From positions 2,170,001-2,234,000 of the forward strand of contig CP074402.1 of the NCBI GenBank assembly GCA_018388625.1: a stretch of 64,000 bases of DNA. Reading direction: 5' to 3'. The notes beneath the pieces were generated by a model that did not search any database, was not told the origin of the DNA, and saw only the letters and a list, made by a program, of their open reading frames with translations. Of the stretch, positions 1 through 10,188 are shown piece after piece. The position numbers and the translations under genes were made by a program. The stretch's first letter is position 1, and the number at the start of each line of letters is the position of its first letter. This DNA comes from Nocardiopsis eucommiae (GTDB lineage: Bacteria; Actinomycetota; Actinomycetes; Streptosporangiales; Streptosporangiaceae).

Positions 1-255
1 CTCGCGTGGCCCGCCTTCACGCTCTTCACGGCCGTGTTCGCCCTGCTCGGATGGGGCGTGCTCGCCCTGGCCGAGCGCTTCCTGGGCCGACGCGGCCTCC
101 TCGTGTGGACGGTCGTCGCGGTCCTCGTCACCGTGGCGATGTTCCTGCCGCCGCTCACCGTGGGGGCGACCGTCGCGACCGTCGTCGTCCTGCAGCTCTC
201 GCACCTGGTGGTCGCCGCCGTCATCCCGGTGTACTGGCGGACCTCGCGGACCTGA
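1..255 (+). CDS. Membrane protein, C-terminal part (DUF6069-like)
   Basis: The reading frame is open from the first base of the window and ends at a TGA at 253-255, so the gene starts outside. The visible 84 residues contain three hydrophobic stretches (about residues 1-25, 35-60 and 60-80) with short basic loops, so this is an integral membrane protein. The pattern of short helices resembles the small DUF6069 membrane proteins of actinomycetes, but this is an impression from sequence style only. No enzymatic motif is visible. A hairpin 25 bp downstream closes the transcript. Confidence 0.6.
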   Translation, partial: LAWPAFTLFTAVFALLGWGVLALAERFLGRRGLLVWTVVAVLVTVAMFLPPLTVGATVATVVVLQLSHLVVAAVIPVYWRTSRT

Positions 256-280
256 CGCTCGCGTCGACACGACCACGCCT

Positions 281-313
281 CCTCTGATGAGGTCAGCCCC
301 GCCTCATCAGGGG
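281..313 (+). terminator. Hairpin after the membrane protein gene
   Basis: An 11-bp stem (one mismatch) of CCTCTGATGAG and CTCATCAGGGG encloses an 11-nt loop. It lies 25 bp after the stop codon at 255, as expected for a rho-independent terminator without U-tract, common in actinomycetes. Confidence 0.5.
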
Positions 314-314
314 A

Positions 315-1020
315 GGCGGGGCCTGTCCGACGAGCGACCCGAGATCGCATCTCCCGCACTGGGTGACGGACGTGCCCGCCGCGGTGCGCCGGTACACGGA
401 AGCGGGGTTCCCCGCGTACGCCAACGAGCCCTTCGACGGGTCCGCAACGGCGCCTGGCGGCAGGACGAGCGCTACGTCGAGATCCTCACCGTCTTCGACG
501 AGGCCGCCTACGACACCGGGGTCTTCAGCCGCGCCCTGAGGGTGTTGCGCCCCGTCATCGAGGACGTCGCTGCCCGTGGACGCGGGGCCGTGACCTTCGC
601 GGTCAACGTCACCGACGTCGCCTCGGCCGAACGCCTCCAGGGACACCGCGTGGAGGAGGTGGTGGCCGCCCCGAGGGCCACGACGTGAGCTTCCGCGAGG
701 TCTTCCTTCCCGACGCCCCCTTCTGGGCGCCCTTCCTCATCACCTATGACCCGCCCCGCGAGCAGATCTTCACCGAGTACGTCCGGGGTCGCCTCACCCC
801 GGGGCCCCACGACCTCCGGGCGATCGTCATCCAGACCGCCGACCCCGAGTTCTCAGCCCGCTGGTTGGGCACCCCTCTGGGTCTCCCGACCCAGGGCACC
901 GAGGTCCCGCTCCTCGGCGGCCACCTCCGCTTCGAGGAGGGTCCCGAGGACCGCATCGTCGCCGTCGTCACCACGGGCCCCGAAGCCCAGATCGAGGGCC
1001 TGCAGTTCCGCAGTACCTGA
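315..1020 (+). CDS. VOC/glyoxalase-like protein, frame broken twice
   Basis: Three consecutive frames together encode one glyoxalase-like (vicinal oxygen chelate) protein. It begins with HLPHWVTDVPAAVRRY around 348 and continues as NGAWRQDERYVEILTVFD in a second frame. From about 673 it runs as EGHDVSFREVFLPDAPFWAPF in a third. Each change is explained by one missing base, a G in the run 438-440 and a C in 669-672. The order of elements (substrate loop, ERYVEIL strand, APF strand) fits the Glyoxalase_3-type fold, usually of unknown substrate. The start codon is unresolved: no ATG, GTG or TTG is present in the first frame, so the 5' end may be truncated or carry another lost base. It could also be a genuine pseudogene. 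Confidence 0.55.
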
Positions 1021-1034
1021 AGCGCCCGTCTTCC

Positions 1035-1064
1035 GGAGGCTCCAGAACCCCTCGGGGAGCCTCC
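1035..1064 (+). terminator. Hairpin after the VOC gene
   Basis: A perfect 9-bp stem (GGAGGCTCC with GGAGCCTCC) with a 12-nt loop starts 14 bp after the stop codon of the VOC gene. Confidence 0.6.
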
Positions 1065-1429
1065 GTATGGGATGTGAGCGCCGCCGACAGTGCCGCTCAC
1101 ACCGAGTCTGTTCGGTGGTCGGGCCCCGGGTTGCGTGACCCTATTGACTCCTACGTTCCGTTGGTAAGCCCTGACCAGGCGTGACGGAAGCGAGGTCGCG
1201 GCGTGTGCAGTCTCCGCGAAAATCGCGGTGTGAAGCGTTCTCGGGTTTGGTTTACCGGTTTCGTGGCCGGATGCGGCCAGATCTGATTGCCGCATGTCAA
1301 AGCTGGTTCCCGGTTCCACATTCTCGTGGTGGGGGCTCCGAACGATTGTGGATCGATGTAAGCGCTGGTTAAAGTCCTGCCTTGATTCCAGGTGCGAGGG
1401 TTGTCCCCGGGTTCTCACATCCCCTTGAC
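1065..1429. other. Intergenic region upstream of the RHS gene
   Basis: I see no convincing gene here. The stretch is less GC-rich than its surroundings and must hold the promoter of the RHS gene. A TTGACT hexamer lies at about 1145, but no well-placed -10 element follows it. Confidence 0.4.
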
Positions 1430-4400
1430 ATGAACGGCCATCCCATGCGTCGCCCCTGGACCCGTGCGACGGCGGTCTCGACCGCCACGGCTCTGCTCCT
1501 CACCCTGACCATCGCGCCTCCTGTGGCGGCGCAGCCGCGATCACCGGACCCCGCCAGTTCCGAGGAGCAACAGGAGTTGGCTTCGACAGCGCCAAACTCA
1601 GAGCCCCTCCGTCGGTGGCGGGCGCCTGATCAGTGACCTACTGCACGACTCACGTGGACTCGCGGTGCAGACTCGTGCCGCCTATCCCAACGAGGAGGCA
1701 CCCAGTGGAGATCTCTTCGGTGTCAACAACACCGACGAGATCCCGCGTTACACGCTCGCCGTCTACGACGGAGCGGAAAGGTCCCTCGAGCAGATCCACA
1801 TGTCACGAGGGCAAGAGCAATACCGGACGTCGACCGAGTATGTGGGCGAACAGAAGCGGATGACTCCTCCAGAGGGGGAACGGGCACCACCACGGTCACC
1901 GATCAGCGGGGAACACGGTGGAGTTGCGTCATCACCACGGGCGCCAGCCCACTGGGGACTACGACGCGATCCACTACACATACACCCCCAGTCAAGAGCT
2001 GGAGACTGTTACCGACAGTGCGGGTAACGAATGGCGCTACACCTACGACATCAACGGACGTCGCACGTCCAGTAGTGATCCGGACACAGGTACCACCACG
2101 TACACCTTCGACTCGTTGGACCGCCTGATCTCCAGCACGGACGCCCGTGATCAGACGCTGGTAACCACGTACGACGCGCTCGGACGTCAGGTGGCACTTC
2201 ACGAAGAGTCCGCGGAGGGGCCGCTGCGGATCGAGTGGGTATACGACACCCTGGTCAAGGGACACATCACCTCGACCATTCGCCACGACGGCGATCTCGC
2301 GTACAGCAACAGTGTGCTTTCCTACGATGACCTCTACCGTGCTATGGCGACTTCCGTCACCATTCCGGAAGGGGAGCGTGGACTGAGTGGAACCTACCGG
2401 TTCATCACCAGATACAACGCTGACGGAAGTATCCGCAACCACGTGTCCCCGGCTGCGGGCGGCCTGTTCCAGGAGAACATCAACTACACCTATGACGACC
2501 TTGGAAACGTCACTCACGTCACTGGCGACGGTTCCTACGTAACGGCTGCTGAGTACTCCAAAGTCGGCAACCTGGTGATGCGAACACTAGCGAGAACCAA
2601 TAACAGCGCTACTCGCTATTGGCAGGCCTGGGACTACAGCGAGGCGACCAACCGCCTGAACGAGAGCCGGGTCGTTCCGCGGTTCGGCGAGGGATCGCTG
2701 CAGCACCTCCACTACTCCTATGACGACGCCGGAAACATTCTGTCGCTGAGGGACGAGCCCAGTGACAGCAAGCGCCCAGCGGATGTGCAGTGCTACACCT
2801 ACGATCACATGCGTCAACTCACCGAGGCATGGACTCCCGACGCCACCGGTCCGCAGGCCTGCGAAGCGAATCCCGCTGTGGGTGATCTTGGTGGGCCAGG
2901 TCCCTACTGGCACTCCTATGCCTACGACACCATTGGCAACCGTGTCACGGAGACCCGGCGCGGGGAGTCGGCGGCACGACCGAGCGCACCTACACGCACC
3001 CCGGCGCGGGGCAGGGCCAGTCACACACGCTCACGCAGGTCCACGAGAGCGGACCTGCGGGCGATCGGCTGGAGCACTACGAATATGACGGATCCGGCAA
3101 CATGGTCTCTCGCACCACCCCAGTCCACGAACAGGGCTTGGAGTGGGACGCCGAAGGGCTCCTGGTTCGCGTCGAAGACGCGGCGGCAGGGGTGACCACG
3201 TTCACTTACGACGCCAGTGGCGATCGGCTGATTCGTCGCGACGCCAGTGTGTCAACCCTCTATCTGCCTGGTATGGAGATCCACTTCGAGCGTTCATCTC
3301 TCGTCACTCAGGCCCTGCGGTTCTACGAACACAATGGAGATCCCATTGCTGTTCGAGATATCGACAACAATGTTTCCTGGACCTTTTCTGACCACCACGG
3401 CACCGGGCAACTGGCGGTGGAATCGGTGGGTGGACAGGTGACCCAGCGACGGTTCACGGCATTCGGCGCTGATCGTGGCACCGGAGGCGAATGGCCCAGC
3501 GAGCGCGGGTTCGTCGGCGGTGTCATCGACGACTCCACCGGCTTGACGCAGATCGGGGCCAGGGCGTACGACGCAGCACTGGGTCGCTTCATCTCGCCGG
3601 ATCCGATCGTTGACCTGACCGATCCGCAGCAAATGCACGGATACACTTACGCCAATAGTAATCCGGTGAGCTTCACTGACCCGGACGGGCTCTTCCTTCG
3701 AAAGACCTGGAACAAGGTGCGTCGTGCGGCAAGTCGAGTAAAGAACCGAGTACGGACATCCGTGCGCACGAGATGGAACAACTCGCGCGCACGGGTCATT
3801 CGGCAGACTATTCGGCGAACGACCATAGGGATTCAACGCCGTACGTTCAACCGGGTCGAGCGAGCGACGCGGAGGGTGCCCTTCAGACGGCAGGCGTGGA
3901 ACACGATGTATGGGCTCACTGCTTCCGCTCAGAGAATCAATTCGAGCATGTGGGTTGCCGACGGGATATCCAGGACGATTGGACTTCCAACTCATAAGGA
4001 GACGTTCGAGAGGTTCGGAGGAGACAAGAACTCTAGATCCTTCCGGAGTGTCGAACTCGCCTTTGACGTGGGTATCGAAGTGGCAACCGGACCCATTCCT
4101 GCGGGCAGCGCGATGCGGGCCCTGCGCAACGGTGACAAACTCAAGGATGTCTTCTCCCGGTTCCGCAGGGGCGGGAACTGCAATAGCTTCGCTGCGGGAA
4201 CCCCGGTAGTGATGGCTGATGGAACCACCAAGCCGATCGAGGAGGTTCAGGTCGGTGACCAGGTGTTGGCCACCGATCCTGAGACTGGCGTAGAGGGTAC
4301 TCGTGAGGTACTGGCCACGATCGTGGGGTCGGGTACCAAGACTCTCGTCGAGATCACCGTGGACACCGCTGTTCAACTGGAGGTCACCGACGCCGGACAC

Positions 4401-5003
4401 GGTGTGATCGATGAGGCGCTCGGTCGTCCCGGGCCGATGGTCCTGGGTGATGTCATCATCGCCACTGATGGGCACCCTTTCTGGTCCCCGGAGCTGGACG
4501 CCTGGATTGACGCGATCGACCTGGTCCCCGGCATGTGGTTGGTTTCCTCCGAGGGCACCCTTGTCCAGGTCACCGGGATCGAGGCGTGGACACAGCCTGC
4601 CACGGTCCACAACCTGACCATCCAAGGTATCCACACGTACTATGTGGTATCGGGTGATTCCTCGGTACTCGTTCATAATGCAACACCAGGTCAGAAATGT
4701 GATTTGACGTTGGGAGCGGGGCCGAACGCCCGAGAAGGCGTCGCTTTGGAGAAGGGTAACATTGAAGCGGATGGCGTTCGAGACCTGATTAATGAATCCG
4801 GAAATGCGTACGGTTGTCACACATGCACCGCTAGAATACCCGGTACGAGGAAGGGAGACTGGATTCCTGACCACCAGCCGCCGTCTAGTCTTGTGACTCC
4901 CGGGTCTCCTCAGACGGCCTACCCTCACTGTCAAGCCTGCGCCCGGCGTCAGGGTGGAGTGGTTTCGCAACTTTCGCAAGGAAAGAGTAAGAAGGAATGG
5001 TAG
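1430..5003 (+). CDS. Secreted RHS/YD-repeat protein with Hint domain and C-terminal nuclease-like toxin
   Basis: Polymorphic toxin of about 1,192 residues once five single-base losses are restored (about 1600, about 1625, 1874-1878, 1908-1911 and the G-run 2962-2965). It opens with a signal peptide (MRRPWTRATAV, hydrophobic core, cleavage near APPVAAQ). YD repeats follow (YTYDINGRRTSS, YTFDSLDRLISS, YDALGRQV, YEYDGSGNMVS and others), then the RHS core signature (ARAYDAALGRFISPDPI, GYTYANSNPVSFTDPDG). Next is a Hint (hedgehog/intein) module from Cys at 4179-4181 (CNSFAAGTPV) to VHN/A at 4674-4682, expected to cut the chain after Asn. The last 107 residues form the toxin: CxxC, then GDWIPDHQPP, then a second CxxC, an HNH/treble-clef-like nuclease layout (family name uncertain). 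The final codons overlap the immunity gene. The region is less GC-rich than its neighbours, suggesting transfer. Confidence 0.75.
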
Positions 5004-5401
5004 ACAATAGCCCCGTGGTCGCGTTCTTCGCGAAAATCGAGCACGGATGTCTGATATTGCGAGATTCGGTCAGCGACGATGATATCAGTGACTGGGACCC
5101 GGAGTTGAGTGGTTGGCATCAGGAGGGCAGTTCGATTATCTTTGGCGTCCAGGCAAGTGTTGACGGCCCTGTTGAATGCGAGGTATGGAAGTCGGCTCCG
5201 GCCGTGGCTCTTCCAGTAAAAATCTTGGAGGCGTCTCTCTCGTGTTCGTCTGGATGGTTGGTGGTGCACGACCCGAGCGAACACGTCCGTATGCAATTTG
5301 GGGGAATTCGAGAATTGGAAAACTGTTCTGTGATGGTGGATGATGCGCAATTTCCGGCGCGGGTCCAGATTTTGCTGAGCGATGATCTGGTTTCTGATTG
5401 A
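4997..5401 (+). CDS. Candidate immunity protein for the RHS toxin
   Basis: This 134-residue protein begins at an ATG lying 4 bp before the toxin stop codon, with a GAAGGA ribosome site inside the toxin gene, so the two are translationally coupled. It has no signal peptide or membrane segment and is acidic. I do not recognise the family. Position, size and overlap are those of immunity genes in polymorphic toxin loci, so the function is inferred from context only. Base composition is as low in GC as the toxin tip, consistent with the pair being exchanged as a unit. Confidence 0.6.
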   Translation: MVDNSPVVAFFAKIEHGCLILRDSVSDDDISDWDPELSGWHQEGSSIIFGVQASVDGPVECEVWKSAPAVALPVKILEASLSCSSGWLVVHDPSEHVRMQFGGIRELENCSVMVDDAQFPARVQILLSDDLVSD

Positions 5402-5898
5402 TGGATTTTGAAATCCGGACGTCGAATGCAAAATTCCGGGGATTCTCACTTCCTCTTGCGGATGGGTTTTCTGGAATGTGGTTCGGAGATGATGCAGGCT
5501 GAGGGATGCTTTGGTTCGAGTCATGGTCGGGGGCGTTGATGTGGTGCGACGCCCTCACCAGCTGCTGGTGGCCCGAACCTGATGCCTGAGTTTCCGTCCG
5601 CGAACCTGTGTGGGAAGTAGGCGAGACCGTAGCCCGAGAATGTGTGGGCTCCGGTTGGCCATGAAGTTCGTGACGCGCGTGGGATGGCCAGGGATGTCTG
5701 GAGGTAGCGGAGCTTTCGACGGTTCCCGTTTGAGAAGCGGCGGAGTGGACTGAACCCCTGCGTATGGGACGAGGTCTTCTCTGTGGGGCGATCTTCATCC
5801 CTGAAAGCGCTCGTCCATGGGGGTGACTTGAAGATCGAATCCAGGGAGGGTGTACCGATCGGTGTGTCGTCTCGGCAGAGTCGGCTGCGGCACACCGT
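5402..5898. other. Intergenic region, no supported gene
   Basis: About 500 bp of reduced GC content between the immunity gene and the MerR promoter. Open frames exist on the minus strand, but their translations are rich in Pro, Arg and Ser without motifs. Such a stretch after an RHS module may be a residue of displaced toxin tips, but I find no recognisable domain. Confidence 0.4.
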
Positions 5899-5929
5899 TT
5901 GACCTTCCGGTAACCGCAAGCCTGAGACT
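5899..5929 (+). promoter_or_regulatory. MerR-type promoter with 19-bp spacer
   Basis: TTGACC (5899-5904) and GAGACT (5924-5929) are separated by 19 bp. The spacer carries the dyad CTTCCGGT-A-ACCGCAAG with a single mismatch. Over-long spacers holding a dyad are the hallmark of promoters twisted open by MerR activators. The ATG of the regulator follows 6 bp after the -10, so the mRNA is probably leaderless. Confidence 0.75.
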
Positions 5930-5935
5930 GGGCTC

Positions 5936-6790
5936 ATGAGCCTTTCGATCAAGGATTTCAGCGAGATGAGCGAGCTCTCTCCCCAGACGCTGCGCTTCTA
6001 CCACTCCGAGGGGCTGCTGGTCCCGGCCGTGGTCGACGAGGACACCGGGTACCGGTACTACGACTTCGAGCAGGTCCAGGACGCCCTGCTGGTCAGTGCC
6101 CTGCGCGGCACCGGCATGAGCGTGCGGGACGTGCGGCGGGCGTTGGACGCGCCCGACACGGCTGCGGCGTTGCTCGACGAACACACCGAGGCGTTGGACC
6201 GCCAACGCGAGGCCGAGGACGAGGCGATCACGACCGCCCGCAGCCTGCTCACCTCCTGGCCCGAGGTGCGGCGGCGCGAGGTACCGGAGAAGACGGTGCT
6301 CTCCGCCGAGGTCAAGGCGGTTCCCGTGGACAAGCGGCGGGGGCAACCGGACCAGTACGACTGGGACGCCGTGACCGTGGCGGTGCGGGCCGCGGTGGCG
6401 GACCTCGGGGCCCTGGCCGTGCTGCACGGCGCCAAGGTCGAGGGCGTCCCCTGGTTCACGTGGGCCGGTGAGACCCACGACCAACGGGAGGCGGCGTTCT
6501 CCACGGAGGGGCCGCACTGGCTGGCCAAGGTCCCGGTCTCGGCGGACGCGGCCCAGTTGGCGGCCCTCGCGGAACACGTCGACGTCCAGACGTTCGAGGC
6601 CCGAGAGGAACTGGCGATCCACCTGCCGGGCAGACTCACCATGTCCAAGCACGCCACGGCCCAGCTCCGGCTGGTGACCCAGGTGCCGGAGGGCCTCTTC
6701 CCCGACGCCTCCACGCAACGCCACATCCTGCACGACGACGGGATCGAGACCGCCGTGCGCCTGAGCCCGCTCCGAGGGGCCCGCACCTGA
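5936..6790 (+). CDS. MerR family transcriptional regulator with effector-binding domain
   Basis: The 284-residue protein starts with a MerR winged helix (SIKDFSEMSELSPQTLRFYHSEGLL, then GYRYYDFEQVQDALLVSALR, residues 3-65). A helical linker up to about residue 115 would form the dimer coiled coil. The C-terminal 165 residues look like a GyrI-like/SRPBCC-type effector pocket found in multidrug-sensing MerR proteins. The start is fixed by the promoter immediately upstream. Autoregulation is very likely from the operator. No target gene is adjacent on the same strand, so the regulon is unknown. Confidence 0.85.
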   Translation: MSLSIKDFSEMSELSPQTLRFYHSEGLLVPAVVDEDTGYRYYDFEQVQDALLVSALRGTGMSVRDVRRALDAPDTAAALLDEHTEALDRQREAEDEAITTARSLLTSWPEVRRREVPEKTVLSAEVKAVPVDKRRGQPDQYDWDAVTVAVRAAVADLGALAVLHGAKVEGVPWFTWAGETHDQREAAFSTEGPHWLAKVPVSADAAQLAALAEHVDVQTFEAREELAIHLPGRLTMSKHATAQLRLVTQVPEGLFPDASTQRHILHDDGIETAVRLSPLRGART

Positions 6791-6800
6791 GAAACGACGA

Positions 6801-6828
6801 CGCCCCGGCCGGGACTCCGGCCGGGGCG
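6801..6828. terminator. Shared terminator between MerR gene and pgl
   Basis: A perfect 12-bp stem CGCCCCGGCCGG with a GACT loop lies between the convergent stop codons at 6790 and 6842 and can serve both transcripts. Confidence 0.75.
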
Positions 6829-6841
6829 TTCGTACGCACCG

Positions 6842-7593
6842 CTACAGCTGAGAGGCGGCGGCCTCGTCCACCCAGAACACGGTCCTCTCACTGCCGCGCG
6901 CACCGGCCACCGGGGCCTCGTCCACGCTGCCACCGGCCACACCCAGGCGGACCGCGTCGGCCTTGGCCGCTCCGGAGGCCAGCACCCACACCTGGCGGGC
7001 GCTCCGGATCGAGGGCAGGGTCAGGCTGATCCTGGTCGGCGGCGGCTTGGGGAGTCGTGCACCGCCACCGCGGCGGCCCCCTCCTCGCGGACCCCCGGCA
7101 GGCCCGGGAACAGCGAGGCCACGTGGTTGTCCGGGCCCAGGCCCAGCAGACACACGTCGAACTCCGGCACGGGGCCGCGACCGCGAGCCGCCACGGAGAG
7201 GGCGGCCGAGTAGTTGGTGGCCGCCCTCTCCGCCTCACCGTGGTCGGTGCCGTCCGACGACGGCATCGGGTGCACCTGGTGCGACGGGATGTCGATGTCG
7301 TTGATCAGCGCGTCGCAGGCCTGCGTCTCGTTGCGCTCGGGGTCGCCCTCGGGCAGGAACCGCTCGTCACCCCACCAGAGGTGTACGTGTCCCCAGCTCA
7401 TCCCGCTGGCCAGCGCCTCGTCCCGCAGGACCCCCAGCGTCTGGATGCCCACGCCGCCGCCGGTGAGGACGAGGTGGAACTCGCGTCCCTCGGCCTCGGC
7501 GCTCACGATCAGCTTCACCAGCCGCGACGCCGCGCTCTCCGCCAGTTGAAGGGCGTCGGTGGTGCGAACGATCTCCGGTTCGGTCATCCTCAT
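6842..7593 (-). CDS. pgl: 6-phosphogluconolactonase, frame broken once
   Basis: Second enzyme of the oxidative pentose phosphate pathway, hydrolysing 6-phosphogluconolactone in the cytosol. The protein reads MRMTEPEIVRTTDALQLAE, then LVLTGGGVGIQTLGVL, HLWWGDERFLP and LLGLGPDNHVASLFPG, the signatures of the DevB/SOL family. One base is missing in the G-run 7049-7052. After correction the tail reads HDSPKPPPTRISLTLPSI and ends ERTVFWVDEAAASQL, giving 250 residues, normal for the family. The start codon overlaps the opcA stop by 4 bp (ATGA). Last gene of the tkt-tal-zwf-opcA-pgl cluster. Confidence 0.9.
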
Positions 7594-8509
7594 GCTCCGC
7601 TTCCAGCGAGCAGCGGACCCAGGTGACGGGCCGCGCTCGCGTACGTCTCGTCGGCGTCCAGGCGGCGCAGCTCCTCGGCCAGCGCCTGGGAGGCGCCCCG
7701 CCGGGCCAGCGCCACCGTCTGGTCCGGCTGCCCCGTCCGGGACAGTGTGGCCACCCGGCCGTCCACCCGGGAGACGGTGATGTCGCCCTGGTCGGTGGTC
7801 AGCCGGACCTCGGTCAAACCGGGGCCGTGCGAGGTGCCGCGTTCCACCTCCACCTCCAGCCGTTCGGACAGCCACGCGGCCAGCAACTCGGCGCTCGGGT
7901 AGTGCGGCTCCGCCGTCACCTTGGCCGAGGTCACCCAGCCGCACGGCTGGTCCATGGCGCTGGCCAGCAGCGATCGCCACGGGGTCAGCCGCGTCCAGGT
8001 CAGGTCCGTGTCACCCGGACGGTAGTGGGCTACCCGCTCCAGGAGGTCGGCTACCGGATCCTCGGCGCGCAGTGCGTCGGTGATCCGCCGTTGCGCCAGC
8101 TTCCCGACCGGGTCGGCGGCGGGGTCGGCGGGACCCTGCCCGGGCCACCACACGACCACGGGCGCGTCCGGGACCAGCAGGGGGTCAGCACCGAGTCGGG
8201 GTGCTCGCCCAGTGGACCGTACAGGCGCAACAGCACCGCCTCACCGGGGCCGGAGGTGCCCGGACGGCGGATCTCCGCGTCGATGGCCGGCTCGGCCCCC
8301 GGGTCGCGGCGGATCAGCGCCACCACCCGCGAGGGGTGCTCGCGTCCGGCCTCGGTCGCCGCGCGGACGGCGTCGTAGTGGTCGGCCTCGTCGGTGACGA
8401 TGACCAGGGTGAGCACCATGTTCATGGCGCCCCCGCCCACGCTGAGCCGCTCGGCCATGAGCGCCTCGGTGATCTGCGAGGTCGTGGTGCGCGGCAGATA
8501 GAGCGTCAT
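7590..8509 (-). CDS. opcA: Glucose-6-phosphate dehydrogenase assembly protein OpcA, frame broken once
   Basis: OpcA is needed for activity or allosteric control of the adjacent Zwf in actinobacteria and cyanobacteria. The frame begins MTLYLPRTTTSQITEALMAE and contains GGAMNMVLTLVIVT, HPSRVVALIRRDPGAEPAIDA and, in a second frame, APVVVWWPGQGPADPAADP. One missing base in the G-run 8180-8184 joins both parts into 306 residues, the usual length. It sits 16 bp after zwf and overlaps pgl by 4 bp, so zwf, opcA and pgl are one translational unit. Confidence 0.9.
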
Positions 8510-8525
8510 CTGTTCCTCCCGGCGT

Positions 8526-10091
8526 TCACGGGCGACGCCACTGGCGTCCGTCCCTGGCGAGCAGTTCCTCGGCGGACTCCGGACCCCAGGTGCCCGAACC
8601 GTACTGTTCGGGCTGGCCCGACGCGGCCCAGTACTCCTCGACCGGGTCGAGGATCCGCCACGACAGCTCCACCTCCTCCTGGCGCGGGAACAGCGGCGGG
8701 TCGCCGATGAGCACGTCCAGGATGAGCCGCTCGTAGGCCTCGGGGCTGGCCTCGGTGAAGGACTGCCCGTACGTGAAGTCCATGCTCACGTCGCGGACCT
8801 CCATGGAGGCGCCCGGCACCTTGGACCCGAACCTCAGGGTGACCCCCTCGTCGGGTTGGATGCGCAGGACCAGCGCGTTCTGCCCGAGCTCGCTCACGTC
8901 GCCGCGCGCGAACAGCTGCTGCGGGGCGGCCTGGAACACCAGTGCCACCTCGGTCACGCGTCGGCCGAGCCGCTTGCCGGTGCGCAGGTAGAACGGCACA
9001 CCCGACCAGCGCCGGGTGCCCACGTCCAGACGGAGCGCCGCGTAGGTCTCGGTCACCGAGTCGGACGGGATCCCGTCCTCCTCCAGGTAGCCCCGGACCG
9101 CCGCGCCGCCCTGCCACCCGGCCGCGTACTGTCCGCGCGCCGTGCCCCTGCCCAGGTCGTCGGGGAGGGTCACCGCCGAGAGGACCTTCTCCTTCTCCGC
9201 GCGGATCGCGTCCGCGCTGTAGGAGACCGGTTCCTCCATCGCGACGAGGGCCAGCAGCTGGAGCAGGTGGTTCTGCATGACGTCGCGGGCCGCGCCGATG
9301 CCGTCGTAGTAGCCCGCGCGCCCGCCCACACCGATGTCCTCGGCCATGGTGATCTGCACGTGGTCCACGTAGCTGCGGTTCCACAGCGGCTCGAACAGCG
9401 TGTTGGCGAACCGCAGCGCCAGGATGTTCTGGACCGTCTCCTTGCCCAGGTAGTGGTCGATGCGGAACACCGCCGACGGCGGGAACACGTCGTCCACCAC
9501 CGCGTTGAGCTCCTTGGCGCTCTCCAGGTCGTGGCCGAACGGCTTCTCGATCACCACCCGGCGCCACGGCGTGATGCCCCCGGTGCCCTGACCCTTCTCG
9601 GGAGTGGCCAGACCGCTGCGCTTGAGCTGGGTGACCACGGTCGGGAACAGCTTGGGCGGCAGCGAGAGGTAGAACGCGTAGTTGCCGCCGGTGCCGCGTT
9701 GCGTGTCCAGCTCACGGACGGTCCGAGCCAGCTCGTCGAAGGCCTCGTCGTCGTCCAGGTTCCCCTGGACGAACCGCACACCCTCGCTGAGCTGGCGCCA
9801 CACGTCCTCGTGGAACGGTGTCCGCGCGTACTTGCGCACCGCCTCGTAGGCCTCCGCCGCGAAGTCCTGGTCCTCCCAGTCGCGGCGGGCGAAGCCGACC
9901 AGCCCGAAGCCCGGCGGCAGCATCCCCCGGTTGGCCAGGTCGTAGATGGCGGGCAGGAGCTTCTTGCGGGCCAGGTCCCCCGTGACGCCGAAGAGCACCA
10001 GCACACTGGGCCCGGCAATACGGGGAAGCCTTCGGTCCAGGGCGTTGCGGAGCGGGTTGGGTACCGCCCCCGGCATCACCGGTTCTTTCAC
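8526..10091 (-). CDS. zwf: Glucose-6-phosphate 1-dehydrogenase
   Basis: Oxidises glucose 6-phosphate with NADP to 6-phosphogluconolactone, the entry step of the oxidative pentose phosphate pathway. The 521-residue frame is intact. The nucleotide-binding motif GVTGDLA is at residues 35-41, IEKPFG at 181-186 and the substrate/catalytic motif RIDHYLGK at 210-217. Length is typical for the actinobacterial enzyme. A second Met at residue 6 is an alternative start. It follows tal after a strong hairpin, so part of its transcription may come from its own promoter. Confidence 0.95.
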   Translation of the reverse strand: MKEPVMPGAVPNPLRNALDRRLPRIAGPSVLVLFGVTGDLARKKLLPAIYDLANRGMLPPGFGLVGFARRDWEDQDFAAEAYEAVRKYARTPFHEDVWRQLSEGVRFVQGNLDDDEAFDELARTVRELDTQRGTGGNYAFYLSLPPKLFPTVVTQLKRSGLATPEKGQGTGGITPWRRVVIEKPFGHDLESAKELNAVVDDVFPPSAVFRIDHYLGKETVQNILALRFANTLFEPLWNRSYVDHVQITMAEDIGVGGRAGYYDGIGAARDVMQNHLLQLLALVAMEEPVSYSADAIRAEKEKVLSAVTLPDDLGRGTARGQYAAGWQGGAAVRGYLEEDGIPSDSVTETYAALRLDVGTRRWSGVPFYLRTGKRLGRRVTEVALVFQAAPQQLFARGDVSELGQNALVLRIQPDEGVTLRFGSKVPGASMEVRDVSMDFTYGQSFTEASPEAYERLILDVLIGDPPLFPRQEEVELSWRILDPVEEYWAASGQPEQYGSGTWGPESAEELLARDGRQWRRP

Positions 10092-10135
10092 GGACTCCGT
10101 CTCTTCCTGTCGGGAACGGCCTGGTGGCTGGTGGC

Positions 10136-10166
10136 ACCCGCGTCCGCGCGGCGCGCGGACGCGGGT
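10136..10166 (-). terminator. Intercistronic hairpin between tal and zwf
   Basis: A perfect 14-bp GC-rich stem with a 3-nt loop lies 22 bp after the tal stop codon. It may terminate part of the tkt-tal transcripts or stabilise the upstream message. Confidence 0.65.
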
Positions 10167-10188
10167 CGGTGACCGGGAGGGGTCCGGG

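Noticed and set aside
1145-1175. Sigma-70-like promoter for the RHS gene
   Set aside because: TTGACT is present, but no acceptable -10 element follows at 16-19 bp.
5521-5952. Minus-strand frame of 143 codons downstream of the immunity gene
   Set aside because: Considered as a transposase or second immunity remnant; no motif, no inverted repeats or target duplication seen, and it overlaps the MerR start.
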